Shown in pieces: positions 1-7,960 of a stretch of 64,000 nt of DNA. Position 1 is the stretch's first letter; each line of letters begins with the position of its first letter. Under the pieces are notes generated by a model. It made no database searches and was not told the DNA's origin. It worked only from the letters and a program-made list of their open reading frames with translations. This DNA comes from Actinomyces respiraculi (lineage in GTDB: Bacteria; Actinomycetota; Actinomycetes; Actinomycetales; Actinomycetaceae): assembly GCF_014595995.2 (NCBI RefSeq), contig NZ_CP063989.1:1798001-1862000 (forward strand), written 5' to 3'. A program made the position numbers and the translations under genes.

Positions 1-1524
1 GCGGTAGAAGGAGAAGACCGAGTCCGGGTCGGTGCGCTGCGCCTGGGCGTTGAGCTCGACATAGTTGTCGTTGACGTCGATCCAGGGGCCATTGCCCCGA
101 GTGGAGGTGAACCCGGCGTAGGCGGAGTCATCCCACTGCATGGGGGTGCGGGCGTTGTCGCGGCCCATGGCGGCCAGGCCCTGCATCATCTCCTCGTGGC
201 TGACAGTGCCGGCATGGTGAACCAGCTGGGCGTAGAGGTTGACGGACTCCAGGTCGCGGTACTGCACCAGGCTGGTGTAGCCGGCGTTGGTCATGCCCAG
301 CTCCTCCCCCTGGTAGATGAACGGGGTCCCCCGGTGCAGGTGGAGCAGCAGCGCCAGCGCCTTGGCGGATCGCACGCGCAGGGCCGGGGTGGAGTCGTTC
401 CCCCAGCGGGAGACCACGCGCGGCTGGTCGTGGTTGCAGAAGTACAGGGAGGGCCAGCCGTGCTCGGCGGTGTCCCGCTCGTAACGCTCGAAGACGCCGC
501 GCAGGTCGGAGACCTTCCAGGGCCGGACGCTGAACTTGCCTGCAGGGCCGCCCTGGTCAATGCCGGTGTGGTCGAAGAGGAACAGCATGTCCAGCTCGCC
601 GCGCTGCGGGTCGGTGATCTCGGCGGCGCGCGGGGAGCTGACGCCCAGGGCCTCGCCGATGGTGAGGGCCCCGTCCCTGCCGTCGAACACCTCGCGGCGC
701 ATCTGGGCCAGGTACTCGTCCAGGCGCGGGCCGTCGGCGCTGAAGGGGACGGCGGAGGAGAACCCGTCCGGCCCCGCCTGAAGGGTGGGCACATCCGAGC
801 CCGCGGTACCGGGCAGGCGGCCGAGGTCGTCGACGCGCTTGGAGATGAGCGTGATGACGTCCATGCGGAAGCCGTCCACGCCGCGGTTCATCCACCAGTT
901 CATCATGGCGAAGATGGCCTCGCGCACCCGCGGGTTCTCCCAGTTCAGGTCCGGCTGCTTGGGCGAGAACAGGTGGAGGTAGTACTGCCCGCGCTGCTCG
1001 TCGTAGGTCCAGGCGGGCCCGCCGAACAGGGAGCCCCAGTCGTTCGGCTCGGCTCCCGGGGTGCCCGGGACCGTCCCCGGGCGGGCAGGTGCCCACCAGT
1101 AGAAGTCTGCGTACTCGGCCTCGGAGGTGCGCGAGGCCTGGAACCAGGCGTGCTCGTCGGAGGTGTGGTTGGCCACGAGGTCCAGGACGATCTTGATGCC
1201 CAGCTCGTGCGTGGCCACGATGAGGGCGTCCATATCGGCCAGCGTGCCGAACATCGGGTCAATGGCCTGGTAGTCGGCAATGTCGTAGCCGTTGTCCTCC
1301 TGCGGAGAGACGAACACCGGGCTGAGCCACAGCACATCCACGCCCAGCTCGGCCAGGTACGGCAGCCTGGAGATGATCCCCACCAGGTCTCCGAAGCCGT
1401 CGGCGTTGGAGTCCTGGAAGGAGCGCGGATACACCTGGTAGACGACGGCGTTGGCCCACCAGGGGTGACTCTGGGCACCGTTGGAGTGTCCCGGCGGAAG
1501 CGCGTCGCGATCGGTTGCGGTCAT
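1..1524 (-). CDS. GH13 alpha-glucosidase, probable oligo-1,6-glucosidase (3' part outside window)
   Basis: Cytoplasmic glycoside hydrolase family 13 enzyme that would release glucose from isomalto-oligosaccharides. About 508 codons lie in the window and the C-terminus is cut off by the left edge. Seen: VVYQVYPRSF near residue 28, VANHTSDEH near 118, nucleophile Asp222 in DGFRMDVI, acid/base Glu291 in TIGEALG, and Asp366 in FCNHDQPR. The residue after the nucleophile is Val; in the isomaltase/maltase branch Val favours alpha-1,6 and Thr favours alpha-1,4 bonds, so I infer alpha-1,6 specificity. No signal peptide is seen. The ATG has an AGAAGGA ribosome site. It is the third gene of a minus-strand set after the binding protein and dextranase, which supports a role in dextran use. 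Other GH13_31 activities (dextran glucosidase, trehalose-6-phosphate hydrolase) cannot be excluded. Confidence 0.9.
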   Translation of the reverse strand, partial: MTATDRDALPPGHSNGAQSHPWWANAVVYQVYPRSFQDSNADGFGDLVGIISRLPYLAELGVDVLWLSPVFVSPQEDNGYDIADYQAIDPMFGTLADMDALIVATHELGIKIVLDLVANHTSDEHAWFQASRTSEAEYADFYWWAPARPGTVPGTPGAEPNDWGSLFGGPAWTYDEQRGQYYLHLFSPKQPDLNWENPRVREAIFAMMNWWMNRGVDGFRMDVITLISKRVDDLGRLPGTAGSDVPTLQAGPDGFSSAVPFSADGPRLDEYLAQMRREVFDGRDGALTIGEALGVSSPRAAEITDPQRGELDMLFLFDHTGIDQGGPAGKFSVRPWKVSDLRGVFERYERDTAEHGWPSLYFCNHDQPRVVSRWGNDSTPALRVRSAKALALLLHLHRGTPFIYQGEELGMTNAGYTSLVQYRDLESVNLYAQLVHHAGTVSHEEMMQGLAAMGRDNARTPMQWDDSAYAGFTSTRGNGPWIDVNDNYVELNAQAQRTDPDSVFSFYR

Positions 1525-1576
1525 GAGGGCGTGGTCCTTCTGTGTCCTTCGGTGTTCTGGTTCGGTGGCGTCGGGG

Positions 1577-1619
1577 CGGCTCACACGACCCACCGGGCAT
1601 GGGCGGGTCGCGTGAGCCG
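1577..1619. terminator. Intercistronic stem-loop between dextranase and GH13 genes
   Basis: Two 15-nt arms (1577-1591 and 1605-1619) pair with a single G-T mismatch around a 13-nt loop. No T-run follows, so it is more likely an mRNA-stabilising or partial-termination hairpin within the operon than a strong terminator. Confidence 0.5.
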
Positions 1620-1650
1620 GTACCGACCGACGACGGGCTTGACGCCCGTG

Positions 1651-4608
1651 TCACTGGGAGTCGGGCGCCGTGAGCCCGACGTAGGGGGCGACGACCCGCT
1701 CCTGGCTGAGGTCCATGACCTCGGCCTGCGCGGCATCCCCGGTGATCATGTCGATCGCATTGGAGTCGGCGAGGTCGGTGTCGTAGGGGCTGTGCTCGGT
1801 GAGCTCTCCCCTGCCGCCGCCGAAGCGGTACTTCGCCACCCAGTCCTCGCATGTCTGGGCACTAAAACATGCGGCGGAGTAGACGGGCCGGACGTTGCCC
1901 ACGGACTCGCTGTCCTCGGCGGAGGAGTACAGGGACACCTGGTAGCCGGCCCGAGCCAGGTCCAGCCCCTCCAGGACCTCGGCGTTCACGGAGGCGATGA
2001 TGTACGGTCCGGTCACCGTCAGGGTGACATCACCGACCCGCTGGCCCGCGGCGTCGTAGATGCCGGGGCCGAAGGTGGAGCCCTCATTGCGGCCGTCGGC
2101 CACCACGACGTAGTCCCAGGCGCCGGACGCGAAGGTGTTGGTACCCGCGAGCAGCGCGGTGACCTCAGTGTCGGTGGCGGTGGCGTCGCGCAGGTACAGG
2201 TTGAGCCGCTGGGTGCTCATGCCGTTGGCGCCCCACGGGTTGGTGACGTCGCTGGCGAGCGTCGTCACGAAGCGCACGACGCCGCCGTCGCGGTAGACCT
2301 TCATCGCGGTCAGGTCGAAACCTCCGGGTGAAAAGGCGGAGTCGGTCGGGTAGGTGTAGCTGCCGGGCCCGTTGTCGTCTCCGCGCGGGTCCTCAAGGGA
2401 TCCGACGAGGTCACCGAAGGCCTGCACCATGTAGCGCCGCACCGACACTGTCCCGGTCTCGGAGTAGGCGACCACCCGCACCCAGTTGGTGACGTCGGGC
2501 AGGCGCAGCCGGGCGTTGAAGCACCCGTGGGAGATGGGCACCTCCTGCTGCTCGCCGTTGACCGTGATGGCCACGCGTGCCGCGTCGGTGGTGCCCGTCA
2601 GCCCCACCTGCCGTGAGGTGAGGGTGGCGCCGTCGGTCAGTCCGACGACGGTCAGTGCCGGGGCGGGCCCCTGGGGCTGGCCGTCGGCCTCGGCGTTCCA
2701 CCCGTCCCAGGTCTCGGCGTCGAAGTTGAGCCGGCCGGTCTCGTGGGAGGCCCAGTTCTCGCCGGCCTTGAGGATGGCCTCGCCACCGACCGTGTAGTTG
2801 TGCAGGTACAGGCCGTTGCGGTCGGTGACCTCGTTGCCGAGAGTGACCGGCTCGCCGTCGGTGTTGGTCAGGAGCGTGAGCACGCTCTGCTGGAGGTAGG
2901 GGCTCTGCCCGCCCCAGGAGTCAATGTGGAAGCCGTCGATCTCAATGTTCTCCATGTCGGACAGGGCGTAGATACGCATGGCGCAGTTGACGCCGCCCTC
3001 CACCGTGGTGTTTGTGAACCGCATGTTGCGCACGGTCGTGGCCGGATCGGCTGTCGTCCTTGAGCCCATGTCCTGCCAGTGGGTGGAGGAGTTGAACACG
3101 CAGGTGTTGTAGCCGACTCCTCCGGAGTACATGCGGTTGTGGATGACAGCGGTGGAGTCCACGTTCACGCCGTCGATGTTTCGTGGGGTCCAGCCCCACT
3201 GGATGACCGGGCCGTTCTCGTTCTTCCACACGACGGTGTCATTGACGTTGACCCCGGAGTGGTAGAGCTTGAGGACGTCGTCGTTGGCGTGGAAGAAGGT
3301 GTGGCTCATGGTGGAGCCGGAGTACATCTCGATGCCGTCGGTCTGCCAGTACCAGCCGCCCACCTGCTGATAGTTGGACACGTCCATGCGGAAGGTGTCC
3401 TCGTTGCCGTAGACCACGAAGGAGTGGTACGGCGGCTCCTTGATGGTGATGCCCTGCAGCTCGAGGTGCTGCTCGGCGTCGGAGGAGCCGAACTGCAGCA
3501 TCTTGACGCAGGTGGCGTGGCAGTTATCCGCTTTGGGGTCCTTGCGCTGGTAGTTGTTGGCGGTATCGGACTCGTAGGGGTACTGCTCGCCCGACAGCAC
3601 GCCGTAACCGGTGACCCGGTAGTCGCTCTGACCGCCGCCCACCGGGTCGGCGGGGTCCGCGAAGCGGAAGGCGCCCTTGACGAAGGCGCCGGGTGCCAGG
3701 TAGACCCACCGAACGTTCTCGGGCAGCAGGGCCCGGTAGTTCGAGCCCATCCAGTAGGTGCCCGGACCGAAGTACAGGATCTCCGCCGTGGTGGAGTCCA
3801 GATCGGTGACCTGGCCCGGCTCGACGTACTCAAGTGAACCGTCGGCGGCGGTGGGGACCGTGCCCGCGGGCGCCGGCGGTTGGGCGAAGATGAGCAGGGC
3901 GTTGCGGGGCTCGGTCTCGATGGGCACGTTCCCGTCAGCCTGTGTGGCCAGTCCCGTGGAGGCGTTGGCGTAGACCGTCATGAGCTCGGGAGCGAACTCC
4001 ACGGATATGCGCACACCCGCCTCAGAGGCAGGCACCTCGATGCGGATGGTGTTCTCGTCCACCAGGGTCGTGTGCAGGCGCAGCGAGGCCGGGCGGATGG
4101 TCACCTCGTCGAGGGAGGAGATGGTGGCGCCGGTGTTGAGGGAGACCTCGACGACGGCGTCGGCCGACTGCTCGAAGGTGGACCAGGACATGGTGGCCCC
4201 AGCGTTGGAGGCGAAGTCGGCGCCATCCTCGGAGGTGTAGCCGTGCTTGCCCTCCCCGTTGCGGGGAATGGACAGGTAGGTGAAGGACTCGCTCATGTTC
4301 TCGGGCGAGTCGGCGGGTGCGACGCGCACCGTGTAGAAGGGCGACTGGCGCACCTGGTCCTCGGCGATGGCGGAGTCGGCGTTCTTGACGGCATTGTCGT
4401 GGGTCCAGGTGCGTACGGGGCCGGCCTGGGAGTCAGCGCCGGGCGTGGGGGCCGCGCTCGACGCGGCGGTGGTCGAGACAGTGGGGGCCTGCAACGTCGG
4501 ATCGGCCGGGCCGGGGGCCGGCCGTTGGCAGCCGGTGAGCACGGTGGCGCAGGCGAGCAGGGCGATACCGGCCCTGAGGGCGGCGGATGGGATGAACTGG
4601 TCAAGCAT
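1651..4608 (-). CDS. GH49 dextranase-type lipoprotein with glucodextranase-like C-terminal modules
   Basis: Predicted secreted, lipid-anchored endo-acting glucanase (985 aa) that would cut dextran outside the cell. A signal peptide ends in lipobox LTGC. The central region is a right-handed beta-helix domain of glycoside hydrolase family 49. Three acidic residues, Asp424 (in WQTDGIEMYSG) and Asp443/Asp444 (in HANDDVLKLY), have the same 19/20 spacing as the catalytic Asp376/395/396 of Penicillium dextranase. After it come an Ig-like module (near 680-760) and a DOMON-like module starting PRGDDNGPGSYTYP, both resembling the C-terminal modules of glucodextranase. The ATG at 4608 was chosen over upstream starts because AGGAGGA precedes it and the signal peptide begins there. 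Isopullulanase or isomaltotrio-dextranase activity is an alternative within GH49; the flanking GH13 gene favours dextran. Confidence 0.9.
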   Translation of the reverse strand: MLDQFIPSAALRAGIALLACATVLTGCQRPAPGPADPTLQAPTVSTTAASSAAPTPGADSQAGPVRTWTHDNAVKNADSAIAEDQVRQSPFYTVRVAPADSPENMSESFTYLSIPRNGEGKHGYTSEDGADFASNAGATMSWSTFEQSADAVVEVSLNTGATISSLDEVTIRPASLRLHTTLVDENTIRIEVPASEAGVRISVEFAPELMTVYANASTGLATQADGNVPIETEPRNALLIFAQPPAPAGTVPTAADGSLEYVEPGQVTDLDSTTAEILYFGPGTYWMGSNYRALLPENVRWVYLAPGAFVKGAFRFADPADPVGGGQSDYRVTGYGVLSGEQYPYESDTANNYQRKDPKADNCHATCVKMLQFGSSDAEQHLELQGITIKEPPYHSFVVYGNEDTFRMDVSNYQQVGGWYWQTDGIEMYSGSTMSHTFFHANDDVLKLYHSGVNVNDTVVWKNENGPVIQWGWTPRNIDGVNVDSTAVIHNRMYSGGVGYNTCVFNSSTHWQDMGSRTTADPATTVRNMRFTNTTVEGGVNCAMRIYALSDMENIEIDGFHIDSWGGQSPYLQQSVLTLLTNTDGEPVTLGNEVTDRNGLYLHNYTVGGEAILKAGENWASHETGRLNFDAETWDGWNAEADGQPQGPAPALTVVGLTDGATLTSRQVGLTGTTDAARVAITVNGEQQEVPISHGCFNARLRLPDVTNWVRVVAYSETGTVSVRRYMVQAFGDLVGSLEDPRGDDNGPGSYTYPTDSAFSPGGFDLTAMKVYRDGGVVRFVTTLASDVTNPWGANGMSTQRLNLYLRDATATDTEVTALLAGTNTFASGAWDYVVVADGRNEGSTFGPGIYDAAGQRVGDVTLTVTGPYIIASVNAEVLEGLDLARAGYQVSLYSSAEDSESVGNVRPVYSAACFSAQTCEDWVAKYRFGGGRGELTEHSPYDTDLADSNAIDMITGDAAQAEVMDLSQERVVAPYVGLTAPDSQ

Positions 4609-4625
4609 GGGGGTCCTCCTCGGGC

Positions 4626-4690
4626 GAGGGCGGGCGGCACGCACGGCGCCATGCGCACGACGCCGTGGTGGTCGCGTGCCGACCGCCCTC
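4626..4690. terminator. Long intercistronic hairpin between binding protein and dextranase genes
   Basis: Arms of 17 nt (4626-4642 and 4674-4690) pair with one mismatch and enclose a second nested stem (4643-4648 with 4661-4666). It sits between the binding-protein stop and the dextranase start. There is no T-tract. Such structures commonly lower expression of downstream genes relative to the binding-protein gene; here that is inference. Confidence 0.5.
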
Positions 4691-4714
4691 AAGGGGTGTG
4701 CAATGAGCTGTCGC

Positions 4715-6349
4715 TCACTCGCTCAGCGAGTTGAGGTCCACACCCAGTTTGTCCATCTGCGCCTTGTAGGAGTCATAGATCTCCTGCTGCACAGCGATCG
4801 ACTCGGCCAGGTTGTTCGCCTCGAGGCCGGCCACGTAGTCGTCCCATTCGTTCTCGACGCCGCCCTGAGTGATCCACTGGGCGAACCTGCTCATGGCGTT
4901 CTGGTTGATGCCGGTGGCGTTCTTGGCCAGAGTGCGCGACTGCTCCGGGGTCTGAGGCATGTTGGAGTACAGCACGTCCCGGTTGAGGTCGATGTTGGCG
5001 TAGTTGTCGTGGTAGACGGCGTCGACCTCGCGGTACTCGGTGTGCTCGGGCGGCAGCTCCAGCTTCATCTCCGAGCGGATCCAGCCGGGGGCGCCATCCG
5101 CCAGGGCGTTGGTGAACTGCCAGTCGGAGGCGTTCTTGGTGGAGTCGGCCGGCTCCAGGACCGTGTAGTCGTTCTCCGCGTTGCGCGTCACGCACGTGTC
5201 GAAGGCGCCGTAGCGCATCTGGACGGTCATGTCCGCGCTGTAGAAGGCGTTGACGACGGCGAGGGCCGCCTCCTTGTTGCTCGGGTTGGCGGAGACGACG
5301 GCGCGGTTGGCCTGGTAGGCGAGGTCATCACCGTTGTAGGTCCACACGGTCTTCTCACTCTGACCGGCCTGGGCCTGGAGTGCGGGAATGGTGACGTACT
5401 GGGAGCCGAGGGTCGAGCCGAAGATGTCCGACGGCGTCCACATCCAGGTCACACCCACCTTGGCAACGTCGCCGTCGCCCTTGGAGGTCGAGGTGTAGGC
5501 GGACCAGTCGTGGGTGAAGGCCTCCTCAGAGATGAGTCCCTTCTCCCACAGGCGGCGCAGGTAGACGATGAGCTCCTTGTAGGCGGGGTCGGTGAGGTAG
5601 TTCTTGACGACGCCGTCCTGGGCGTACATGCCCAGCGCCCCGGAGGAGACGGTGATGCCGCGCGAGGACAGCAGCACGTTGGGGTTGAACAGGCCGAAGC
5701 CGTCCGTTCCCGGGGCGTTGAAGTCCAGCGGGATGACTCGTGCACCGGTGCCCGTGGGGTCGCCGTTCTTGAAGGCCTCCAGGCAGGTCTCAAGCTCGTC
5801 CCAGGTGGTGGGGACCGCCAGGCCGAGCGTGTCGAGCCACTGCTTGTTGATGAACATGTGGTTGGAGGAGCGGGCCGTGATGGAGCGGGCCACGGTGGGG
5901 GTGCCGAGGATCTTGCCGTCGGTGGTGGTGGACACGACCCGGGCGTAGGGCTCGGCGTCGAACATGGCCTGCACGTTGGGCAGGGAGCCCAGCTCCGGGG
6001 TGAGGTCCATGAACAGGCTGCCGAAGTCCGCCATGTCGCCCGAGCCGAAACCGCCGATGGTGATGTCGGCGACGTCGCCGGCTGCCAGGGAGGCCTTCTT
6101 CTGCTGGTCCCAGGATGCCGACGGCGTCTCCAGCCACTGGATCGAGCAGCCCGCCGCCTCCTGAAGGGACGTGGTCCAGGCGAGGTCGGCCATCGCGGCG
6201 GTGCGCGAGTCCTTGACCACCTGCACCGTGACGATCGGCTTGCCGTCAGCGGTGGTGGTGCTGCCGCCGCCTCCACAGGCGGCGAGCCCCACGGTGGCGG
6301 TTGCCACCGTGCCCAGCGCCAGGAAACCGCGTCGAGACGTCTTCATCAT
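4715..6349 (-). CDS. ABC sugar-importer solute-binding lipoprotein (family 1)
   Basis: Extracytoplasmic substrate-binding protein (544 aa) of a CUT1-like carbohydrate importer. The N-terminus has a twin-arginine motif (SRRGFLA) followed by lipobox LAAC and a Gly/Ser/Thr-rich linker, so it is probably Tat-exported and lipid-anchored. Its length is greater than the usual 400-450 aa and resembles the larger YtcQ/LipO-type binding proteins. It is the first gene downstream of the LacI-type repressor and is followed by the dextranase and the alpha-1,6-glucosidase, so isomalto-oligosaccharides are the likely ligand. No permease is next to it in the window; one may lie beyond the left edge. The start has GAGGAGTGAGGA before ATG-ATG, so 6346 is an equally good start. 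Confidence 0.9.
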   Translation of the reverse strand: MMKTSRRGFLALGTVATATVGLAACGGGGSTTTADGKPIVTVQVVKDSRTAAMADLAWTTSLQEAAGCSIQWLETPSASWDQQKKASLAAGDVADITIGGFGSGDMADFGSLFMDLTPELGSLPNVQAMFDAEPYARVVSTTTDGKILGTPTVARSITARSSNHMFINKQWLDTLGLAVPTTWDELETCLEAFKNGDPTGTGARVIPLDFNAPGTDGFGLFNPNVLLSSRGITVSSGALGMYAQDGVVKNYLTDPAYKELIVYLRRLWEKGLISEEAFTHDWSAYTSTSKGDGDVAKVGVTWMWTPSDIFGSTLGSQYVTIPALQAQAGQSEKTVWTYNGDDLAYQANRAVVSANPSNKEAALAVVNAFYSADMTVQMRYGAFDTCVTRNAENDYTVLEPADSTKNASDWQFTNALADGAPGWIRSEMKLELPPEHTEYREVDAVYHDNYANIDLNRDVLYSNMPQTPEQSRTLAKNATGINQNAMSRFAQWITQGGVENEWDDYVAGLEANNLAESIAVQQEIYDSYKAQMDKLGVDLNSLSE

Positions 6350-6446
6350 TCCTCACTCCTCGTCGAGCCGAGTCATACCTGTCGGGCCCGGCTCCTGCTC
6401 GGGCCTCCGGTTCTGTCGGGAGGAAGGTTATGACGGACACAAGTTT

Positions 6447-6463
6447 TGCGCAATACTTGCGCA
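6447..6463. promoter_or_regulatory. Operator O1: perfect palindrome, likely LacI-type binding site
   Basis: TGCGCAA-TAC-TTGCGCA has 7-nt arms that pair perfectly. It lies about 100 bp upstream of the binding-protein gene and downstream of the LacI-type repressor gene. Its size and symmetry suit a LacI-family dimer, but binding by this repressor is inferred from proximity. Confidence 0.6.
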
Positions 6464-6528
6464 CCCGTTTGCGTGTCGAGATAACTCTCGATCATGGAGG
6501 CGGCCGCTCCTGGCCGGGGGTGGGTGCC

Positions 6529-6574
6529 AGATACAGTGCAGATACAGTGCAGATACTGTGCCAGAAACAGTGCC
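6529..6574. repeat. Four tandem 11-12-bp repeats (AGATACAGTGC type)
   Basis: Two exact copies of AGATACAGTGC (6529-6539, 6540-6550) are followed by variants AGATACTGTGCC (6551-6562) and AGAAACAGTGCC (6563-6574). They lie between the two palindromes upstream of the binding-protein gene. They could be activator sites phased about one helical turn apart or a slippage-prone tract. Confidence 0.7.
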
Positions 6575-6699
6575 GGGAGCAGGGCGGACGACGGCGACGC
6601 CGTCGACACCGGCGGTCACAACAGACGATGGCAGTCGTGACGGACGACGTCGGCCGCGTCAGTCACGTCGGCCGTACCAGACGTCCTTACGCAGGTTCT

Positions 6700-6716
6700 T
6701 GCGCACCTATTGCGCG
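6700..6716. promoter_or_regulatory. Operator O2: imperfect copy of O1
   Basis: TGCGCAC-CTA-TTGCGCG matches the arms of the 6447-6463 palindrome at 12 of 14 positions with the same 3-nt spacer. It lies just after the repressor stop codon, 253 bp from O1, a distance compatible with DNA looping by a tetramer or with two independent sites. Confidence 0.5.
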
Positions 6717-6741
6717 CGGCCGGGCGGCACCCGGTCCGGCA

Positions 6742-7767
6742 TCAGCGCTCGTCAGAACGCCAGGTGCGGCAGATGCCCGTGGACTCGCGCACCACCAGCT
6801 CCGGCTCGAAGACCAGGTCCCGCCGCTGGTCGAGCAGCGCGGGATCCTGCGCGCAGCGCAGCAGGGCGTCCACCGCCGTGCGGCTCATGGCATCGACGGA
6901 CTGACGCACGGTGGTCAGCGCCGGCGAGGTGTACGGCAGCCAGGAGGAGTCGTCGTAGCCGATGACCGAGACGTCACCGGGCACATCGAGCCCCAGCGAC
7001 CTCAGGGCGCGGACGGCTCCCAGTGCCAGCTGGTCGCTGGCGCACAGCAGCGCCGTGACACCCTGCTCACCGAAACGCAGCGCGGCGTCGCGCCCGGACT
7101 CGAACCCGTAGGTGGTCCACACCGTGGCCTCGTCCAGCAGGTCCAGCCCCGCCTCCTTGGCAAAACTCCGTGCCGCCTCGTACTTGATGAGACTGGGGTA
7201 GTGGTGCCGGTCGCCCAGGAGCAGACCGATGCGCGTGTGCCCTTGACTCACAAGGTGGCGCATCGCCATACGGGTGCCGGCGGCGTCGTCGGTCATGACG
7301 CACTGGCCACGCAGCCCGGGCGCAGTGGCGTTGATGAAGACAGTGGGTAGATGACGCTCATACAGCATCGCGTAGTCGCTGTGGTCGGCGAACTCGGTGT
7401 CGTAACGGCCCGCCAGGAAGATCACGCCGATCGGCTGCTGCTTGAGCACCATTCCCAGCAGCGAGGTCTCCGACGCACCGCGCAGGGTGTACGTGCACAG
7501 CACCGGCAGCAGGTTGTGGCGAGCCAGGTAGGTGGAGATCGAGGTGACAAAGGCGGCGAAGACCGGATTGGACAGGTCGGGCGCCACCAGGGCTACCTGC
7601 CGGGGAGTGCCGAGCTGCACCGACTCACCCACCATGCCCAGCTCGCGCATGGTCTCCATGATCGTTCGGCGCGTCTTGTCCGATACACCCGGCTTGCCGT
7701 TGAGCGCGCGAGAGACAGTTGCCTGACTGACGCCCACTCGTTGGGCCACATCCGCGAGTGTTGCCAC
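6742..7767 (-). CDS. LacI-family transcriptional regulator
   Basis: DNA-binding repressor (341 aa) with an N-terminal helix-turn-helix (TLADVAQRVGVSQATVSRALNGK) and a periplasmic-binding-protein-like effector domain (FLAGRYD, GLLLGDRHHYPS, CASDQLALGAVRAL, VSVIGYDDSSW). It most likely senses an isomalto-oligosaccharide or derived sugar and controls the downstream binding protein, dextranase and glucosidase genes. The GTG at 7767 (or the adjacent GTG at 7770) is preferred because GGAG precedes it and the helix-turn-helix starts directly after, as is usual in the family; upstream in-frame codons would add about 23 unrelated residues. Two palindromes lie directly after the gene. Confidence 0.9.
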   Translation of the reverse strand: MATLADVAQRVGVSQATVSRALNGKPGVSDKTRRTIMETMRELGMVGESVQLGTPRQVALVAPDLSNPVFAAFVTSISTYLARHNLLPVLCTYTLRGASETSLLGMVLKQQPIGVIFLAGRYDTEFADHSDYAMLYERHLPTVFINATAPGLRGQCVMTDDAAGTRMAMRHLVSQGHTRIGLLLGDRHHYPSLIKYEAARSFAKEAGLDLLDEATVWTTYGFESGRDAALRFGEQGVTALLCASDQLALGAVRALRSLGLDVPGDVSVIGYDDSSWLPYTSPALTTVRQSVDAMSRTAVDALLRCAQDPALLDQRRDLVFEPELVVRESTGICRTWRSDER

Positions 7768-7960
7768 CACTATCTCCAATTCACTGGGCAGGCCCGGCGA
7801 GTATATACGCACCGGTGCGCGACGCCTTGTCGGCATCGCGCACCGGGCTCAGCGGCCCACTCGGGAACCACTGGGACGAGCGCGGGGGGGCGCGGACGAT
7901 GACCTTGCGCACCAGGTCGATCGTGGGCAACCCGCGTCGGCACTGAAGACCCGCCCCGGT

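Larger units (their letters stand above)
6350..6741. promoter_or_regulatory. Control region of the dextran operon (392 bp without a gene)
   Basis: This gap between the lacI-type stop and the binding-protein start holds two related palindromes (6447-6463, 6700-6716), a block of four 11-12-bp repeats (6529-6574) and a possible minus-strand promoter. That promoter would be TTGCGC at 6453-6448 and TAACCT at 6430-6425, 17 nt apart; the -10 is weak. If right, the first palindrome overlaps the -35, as expected for repression. Confidence 0.5.

Noticed and set aside
196-2331. Long open frame on the plus strand opposite the GH13 and dextranase genes
   Set aside because: It is a mirror of two clear minus-strand genes with catalytic motifs; its product is low-complexity Gly/Val/Arg-rich and matches no family.
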